Shown piece by piece: positions 60,434 through 64,000 of a stretch of 64,000 nt of DNA. Under the pieces are notes generated by a model, which worked only from the letters and a program-made list of their open reading frames with translations, was not told where the DNA came from and searched no databases. Location: positions 1,061,013 through 1,125,012 of the forward strand of contig NZ_CP015101.1 in NCBI RefSeq assembly GCF_002214465.1. The letters run 5' to 3'. A program made the translations under genes and the position numbers. Each line of letters starts with the position of its first letter. Position 1 is the first letter of the stretch. This stretch comes from Thermococcus barossii (GTDB lineage: Archaea; Methanobacteriota_B; Thermococci; Thermococcales; Thermococcaceae).

Positions 60434-61279
60434 GTGCGTGCCTTCATATCCCTCGACCTTGAGGGTCTGCCGTACATAGTAAGCAGGGAGCACCTATTCG
60501 TTAAAGGTGCCCTCTACTCCGAGGCCCGGAAGATAGCAACCGAGATAGTCAAAGTGACGGCTGAGACCCTCCACCACGAACTGGGCTTTGAAGAGGTCAT
60601 CATAGCCGACAGCCATGGCCCGATGGTCAACATACTGCCCGAGGACACTCCGGACTACATTGAGCTGGTGAGGGGCTTTCCGAGGCCGCTCAGCATGGTG
60701 GCTTTCGCGAAGGGAAGCGACGCCGCGCTCTTCCTCGGCTACCACGCCAAGGCGGGGACCGATAGAGCGACCTTCGACCACACCTACAGCGGGGCGAGCA
60801 TAGACAGTTTGGAAATCAACGGGATTGAGGTAAGCGAGTTCCTGCTCAACGCCTACATTTTGGGAAGCTGGGGAATCCCCGTGATCCTTGTGGGAGGGGA
60901 TAGAAGGCTCCTCGAAACGGACGTTAAGACCTTCACCCCCTGGGCTGTCAGCGTCCCATTCAAAGAGTCCTCCTCACGCTACGCCGCCAAGAGCCCTGGA
61001 ATGAGGAGAATAAAGACCATGCTGCGGGAGGGCGTGATAGAGGCCGTCGAGCGGCTGAAGAGAGGAGAGGCAAAGCCCCTCGTTACCAGAGAGCCGGTCC
61101 ACGTAAAAGTCCGCTTCCTGAGGAGCGATATGGCAGACACCGCCGAGCTGCTGCCGTTCGTGAATCGCATAGACGGGAAAACGGTCGAGTTCGAGGCGAA
61201 GACCGTTGAGGAAGCCTACAAGGTCTTCGAGCTGCTGACCCTTGCCGCCGCAGGGGTGAACGCTATCGTCACGAGGTGA
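60434..61279 (+). CDS. M55 family D-aminopeptidase (DppA-like)
   Basis: A 281-residue zinc peptidase. MRAFISLDLEGLPYIVSREH at the N-terminus (Asp and Glu ligands), VIIADSHGPMVNILPED near 57 (DSHG, His ligand), LFLGYHAKAGTDRATFDHTY near 100 (two His ligands) and LNGIE-type substrate region near 125 match DppA. The family releases N-terminal D-amino acids in bacteria; archaeal substrates are not known. GTG 60434 is used because GGTGAT ends 5 nt upstream; GTG 60422 is the alternative. A TATA-like TTTTATC (60412-60420 region) lies close upstream. Confidence 0.87.
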   Translation: MRAFISLDLEGLPYIVSREHLFVKGALYSEARKIATEIVKVTAETLHHELGFEEVIIADSHGPMVNILPEDTPDYIELVRGFPRPLSMVAFAKGSDAALFLGYHAKAGTDRATFDHTYSGASIDSLEINGIEVSEFLLNAYILGSWGIPVILVGGDRRLLETDVKTFTPWAVSVPFKESSSRYAAKSPGMRRIKTMLREGVIEAVERLKRGEAKPLVTREPVHVKVRFLRSDMADTAELLPFVNRIDGKTVEFEAKTVEEAYKVFELLTLAAAGVNAIVTR

Positions 61280-61287
61280 TCCAGAAG

Positions 61288-61357
61288 TGTGCCCCCGGGG
61301 AGCGAAGGGAGGTCACGGCTCGCCGAAGCGCTCACCTCCCCGCGGTTTCCCGGGGGC
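61288..61357 (-). ncRNA. Candidate H/ACA box guide RNA
   Basis: A long hairpin between the peptidase and hef: outer stem of 9 GC pairs (61291-61299 with 61349-61357), internal loops of 8 and 7 nt, an inner stem GGGAGGT/ACCTCCC and an apical part with TGA/GTGA elements resembling a K-turn. On the minus strand the outer stem is followed directly by ACA (61288-61290), 16 nt from the inner stem, as in archaeal pseudouridylation guides. The plus strand also offers an ACA one base after the stem, so orientation is not certain. Confidence 0.5.
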
Positions 61358-61382
61358 AACATAATCTTTCCAGAATTTCGAC

Positions 61383-63743
61383 TTAAGCTTTGTCCTCGTC
61401 CTCCACGTAGGGTGCCGTTATTACTTTCCTTATCTCCCTCGCCTTCTTTGGACCAATGCCTTCGACCTCCCGGAGTTCTTCCTCGGTGGCGGTGAAAACC
61501 CTCTCAACGTTACCGAAGTGCTTCAGCAGTCTTTTGGCGAGCGTCGCTGAGACGCTGGGCAGACCCTCAACTATCAAACGCTGTCTCCCAGCGAGCGTTA
61601 AAGCCTTCTTCTCGCTCCTCAGGCGGACTTCCTTCTTCCGCTCCTCCTGCTCGCGCTTGGCCATTAGATATATGAACTGCGCGGTCTCCCCGGTTCCGGA
61701 CGAGAACAGTATCGGCACGCCCCAGTCAATGGTAACGGCCGCTATCGCGCCTCTGATAGCGTTGGGGTGGACATTCCTTACCCCGTAGAGCTCGCCCTCG
61801 ATTATTATCACTGGCTTCTCATAGGCCCTCTTGAGGCGCTCAACCTGGTCAAAAAGGCGGCCGTCTATTATCGACTGGATGAAGTCGTTGGCGCTCTTTC
61901 TCTCTATCCCCACCTCCTCGCTGACCACATAGTCGGCAACGTCGAGGGTTCTGACTTCTATCTCCGCCCCAAGCTCCTTGAGGTGCTTGGGCACGCCACT
62001 CCTGAGCTCGCGGTTGTCCACATAGACGACGATTCCCTTCGGCTTCTTCACGAAGACCGGCTTTATTGGGAGCTTTTCGTAGACCTCCTCCTTGGAAGGC
62101 TCGGTCTTTTCGGCCTTTTTCGGCTTTTCCACCTTCTTTGGCTTGAGAAACGCATCAAGCGGGGTTATCTTCCCCTTCGAGGGCATTTCAACACTCTCCG
62201 GGACCTTTTCTCTTATTTCAGCCCAGTGTGGATGAGCTTTCTCAAGTTCGCGCGCTATCTTCCTTATAGCATCAAACATCCCTTTCTCCTTTCTCCGGGA
62301 ACTCCAGTAGTAAGCCTCATCACGCGTTCCCTTTGCCATAAGGATTATGACCCTCCCCGGCCTGTGTCTGCCGGTTCTTCCGCGCCTCTGGATGCTCCTT
62401 ATGGCGGAAGGAACCGGCTCGTAGAAGACCACCAGATCAACCTCGGGAACGTCCAGCCCCTCCTCACCCACACTCGTTGCCACGAGAACGTTGAACTCGC
62501 CCCTGGAAAAACGCTCCAGGATTTCCTTCTGCTCCCTTTGGCTCATGCCCTTATCGTTGCTCCTGGTGGCCTGTCCGATGAAGCGCTCGGCAGATATCCC
62601 CTCCCCGCGAAGAACCTCGACGATCTTCCTCCCTGTGTCGCGATAGTTGGTGAAGACGATGATTTTTGAGTCCGGCTTTTTCTTCAGCTGCTCGCTCACG
62701 AGTTCCCTCAGCTTCTCCATCTTCGGGTGGTCGAGACCGAGCTCCTTCGCCTGGACGAGGAGATAGATGACCTTCCTCATGCGCGGGTCTTCCATGAGCT
62801 GTCTGCTCGACTTCGTCCTTTTATCCTCGCGGAGCTTCTTTAGGTACGCCCTGAGTGCGGTCAGCCCCTGCGTCTCCAGCAGTTCTATCGCATGCTGAAG
62901 CTTCACAGCCTTGGCCTGATGCATCCTCAGGCGACCAAGCTCGTAGTTTCCCCTCGCCACCTCCCGGTTTATCTTTGAACCCGCCTGGAGGACTTCCTTC
63001 TTCGAGATATCCGGCGAATACGTGCTCACCAGTTTGAACTGGGCGAGGGGCTTGAGGCTTTCCTTGAGCATCTCACGGAGGAGAGAGCGGACTTCCTTGT
63101 AGATGCCTGGAAGCTCAACCCTGACCCATTCGAAGGTCATTCTCTGAACGTAGGGCCTGACGTCCGGCGAGCTCTCGGTTCTTATCTCGATGTGCTCTAT
63201 TCCAAGGTTCTTCACTATCTCGCGTATCCTCATCTCGTCGCTTCCTGGGGAGGCGGTGAGGCCAAGAACAAGCGGATGTCTGGCGGTTTTGAGGTACTCC
63301 CTCGCTATGAAGACGTAGGAGTAGTTGCCCACCGCCCTGTGGGCCTCATCAAAAACCAGCAGGACAACGTCCTCCAGCGATATCTTTCCGGTGAGAATAT
63401 CGTTTTCAACAGTTTGAGGCGTGGCGGTGATGACGGTACTCTCCCTCCACACCTCAGCCCTCTTTTCGGGCGAAAGCTCGCCGGTGAGGACGTTGATTTT
63501 CTCCGGCGGGAGGTTGAAGAGCTTTCTAAAGCTCTCGGCGTGCTGGAGCGCGAGGGGCTTCGTCGGGGCGAGCATGAGAACCTTACCGCCGTACTTTGAG
63601 AGCCGGTAGTCGGCTATGAGCATTGCTATAAGGGTCTTTCCTAATCCGGTCGGCAGGACGACGAGGCAGTTGGTTTCTTTACAGCGCGCGTAGATGACCT
63701 CCTGATAAACGCGGGGCTCGATTATATCGCGACGAAGGTACAT
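61383..63743 (-). CDS. hef: Hef helicase-nuclease
   Basis: Archaeal relative (786 aa) of FANCM/XPF that processes stalled replication forks. Superfamily 2 helicase: VLPTGLGKTLIA near 28, VFDEAHRAVGNY near 125, LTASPG near 156, IRSIQRRGRTGRHRPGR near 444; thumb-like insert between the helicase domains. After a Lys/Glu-rich linker comes the XPF nuclease: YVDNRELRSGVP near 582 and GIERKSANDFIQSI (ERK-x3-D) near 620, then tandem helix-hairpin-helix (EGIGPKKAREIRKV). ATG 63743 matches the Pyrococcus start and is 25 nt from the centre of a palindromic TATA box, hence leaderless; the longer upstream frame is not credible. Confidence 0.95.
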   Translation of the reverse strand: MYLRRDIIEPRVYQEVIYARCKETNCLVVLPTGLGKTLIAMLIADYRLSKYGGKVLMLAPTKPLALQHAESFRKLFNLPPEKINVLTGELSPEKRAEVWRESTVITATPQTVENDILTGKISLEDVVLLVFDEAHRAVGNYSYVFIAREYLKTARHPLVLGLTASPGSDEMRIREIVKNLGIEHIEIRTESSPDVRPYVQRMTFEWVRVELPGIYKEVRSLLREMLKESLKPLAQFKLVSTYSPDISKKEVLQAGSKINREVARGNYELGRLRMHQAKAVKLQHAIELLETQGLTALRAYLKKLREDKRTKSSRQLMEDPRMRKVIYLLVQAKELGLDHPKMEKLRELVSEQLKKKPDSKIIVFTNYRDTGRKIVEVLRGEGISAERFIGQATRSNDKGMSQREQKEILERFSRGEFNVLVATSVGEEGLDVPEVDLVVFYEPVPSAIRSIQRRGRTGRHRPGRVIILMAKGTRDEAYYWSSRRKEKGMFDAIRKIARELEKAHPHWAEIREKVPESVEMPSKGKITPLDAFLKPKKVEKPKKAEKTEPSKEEVYEKLPIKPVFVKKPKGIVVYVDNRELRSGVPKHLKELGAEIEVRTLDVADYVVSEEVGIERKSANDFIQSIIDGRLFDQVERLKRAYEKPVIIIEGELYGVRNVHPNAIRGAIAAVTIDWGVPILFSSGTGETAQFIYLMAKREQEERKKEVRLRSEKKALTLAGRQRLIVEGLPSVSATLAKRLLKHFGNVERVFTATEEELREVEGIGPKKAREIRKVITAPYVEDEDKA

Positions 63744-63764
63744 ATGCCTATATCCTCGGCGAAG

Positions 63765-63772
63765 TTTATAAA
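63765..63772. promoter_or_regulatory. Single palindromic TATA box between hef and a divergent gene
   Basis: TTTATAAA is its own reverse complement. Its centre is 25.5 nt from the hef ATG (minus) and 24.5 nt from the ATG at 63793 (plus), so both genes would be leaderless from one shared box. Confidence 0.6.
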
Positions 63773-63792
63773 TTCTCGGACGAACCCCTGCC

Positions 63793-64000
63793 ATGCTCCT
63801 CACGAGGCACGCAAAGGAAAGATTAGCCAAGAGGCTCGCGAAGAGGAGGAAACTTGAGAGGATCTACTCGGAGCTGTGGGCCTTCCTCGACCGCTCTCGA
63901 AGGATCGACGTGAACGAAAAGGTGGTGATCTTCACCGACGGCAGAAAGAGTCTGGTATGTGCCAGGCTCGAATGCGAGAGGCTTTCTCTGGAGGAGATCA
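63793..64000 (+). CDS. Hypothetical protein, N-terminal part (runs off window)
   Basis: Not recognised with certainty. The frame is open from ATG to the window edge (69 codons): basic helical start ([20 protein letters not shown], then [15 protein letters not shown]), then strands ([18 protein letters not shown]). The opening HAKERLAKR is reminiscent of DUF4258/RelE-like small proteins, but that is a weak resemblance. It shares a TATA box with hef and appears leaderless. Confidence 0.55.
   Translation, partial: MLLTRHAKERLAKRLAKRRKLERIYSELWAFLDRSRRIDVNEKVVIFTDGRKSLVCARLECERLSLEEI

Noticed and set aside
61291-61361. Plus-strand orientation of the H/ACA-like hairpin
   Set aside because: The plus-strand ACA is one base further away, the apex lacks the TGA/GTGA K-turn elements in this direction, and no TATA box precedes it. 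Kept only as a lesser alternative.

Overview
The window is a stretch of chromosome from a hyperthermophilic archaeon of the order Thermococcales, most likely genus Thermococcus. The evidence is: ADP-dependent phosphofructokinase, ADP-forming acyl-CoA synthetase, AMP phosphorylase, both sn-glycerol-1-phosphate dehydrogenase and GGGP synthase (archaeal lipid backbone), XerA, Hef, archaeal Nob1, a CGP-CTERM surface protein, an intron-containing tRNA-Met, TATA-box promoters with many leaderless starts, GGTGA-type ribosome binding sites and a GC-rich, AGG/GAG-rich codon style. Gene density is very high, with most genes abutting or overlapping.

Layout. 1-4.8 kb: the end of an ABC importer (permease, ATPase), a DUF447 protein and a surface-anchored metallophosphoesterase. 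4.8-7.6 kb: an unknown protein facing an Mrr-like nuclease fused to many PepSY-like repeats. 7.7-12.7 kb: pgk, small membrane proteins, and a PadR/ABC-2 exporter operon with a clear palindromic operator. 12.7-17.9 kb: nth, a pair of PhoU/TrkA-C proteins divergent from an MgtE-type Mg transporter, and a TIM-barrel isomerase. 18-20.2 kb: alpha and beta subunits of an ADP-forming acyl-CoA synthetase. 20.2-29.2 kb is the accessory part: an MFS transporter, the C-terminal stump of a cysteine-synthase-like gene cut by a lower-GC island of three tandem secreted propeller-like paralogues with an 89-bp exact repeat, then two ThiI-type genes bracketing a frameshifted HEPN/MNT pair, a frameshifted DUF998 gene and a VapBC pair. 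29.2-40.4 kb: housekeeping genes (nitroreductase, maleate-isomerase-like, pfkC, xerA with a TOPRIM/coiled-coil partner, a GT2 synthase, sfsA, TET peptidase, XPD). 40.4-43.5 kb: tRNA-Met, -Lys and -Leu genes around a lipoprotein and a DEAD helicase. 43.5-52.9 kb: rhomboid, IMPase/FBPase, DUF63, egsA, UPF0179, pxpABC, nob1 with guide-RNA candidates, a coiled-coil pair with palindromic repeats, a second VapBC and an AlkA-like glycosylase. 53-64 kb: NfeD/stomatin, a MinD-like ATPase with a membrane partner, AMP phosphorylase, GGGP synthase, a D-aminopeptidase, a candidate H/ACA RNA, hef and a partial gene at the right edge.

Genes that work together: pfkC (catabolic) and pgk (needed in the gluconeogenic direction) both carry the Thermococcales glycolytic motif, placed respectively downstream and upstream of the TATA box. 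This is the arrangement expected for repression of the first and activation of the second by the sugar regulator Tgr/TrmBL1. egsA and GGGP synthase give the first two steps of archaeal lipid assembly. nth, the AlkA-like glycosylase, XPD and Hef form a scattered DNA-repair set. Several short genes (two vapB antitoxins, the 57-residue secreted ORF, the frameshifted HEPN) and several RNAs were found by reading the strands directly. No CRISPR array, rRNA operon, insertion sequence or replication origin was seen.
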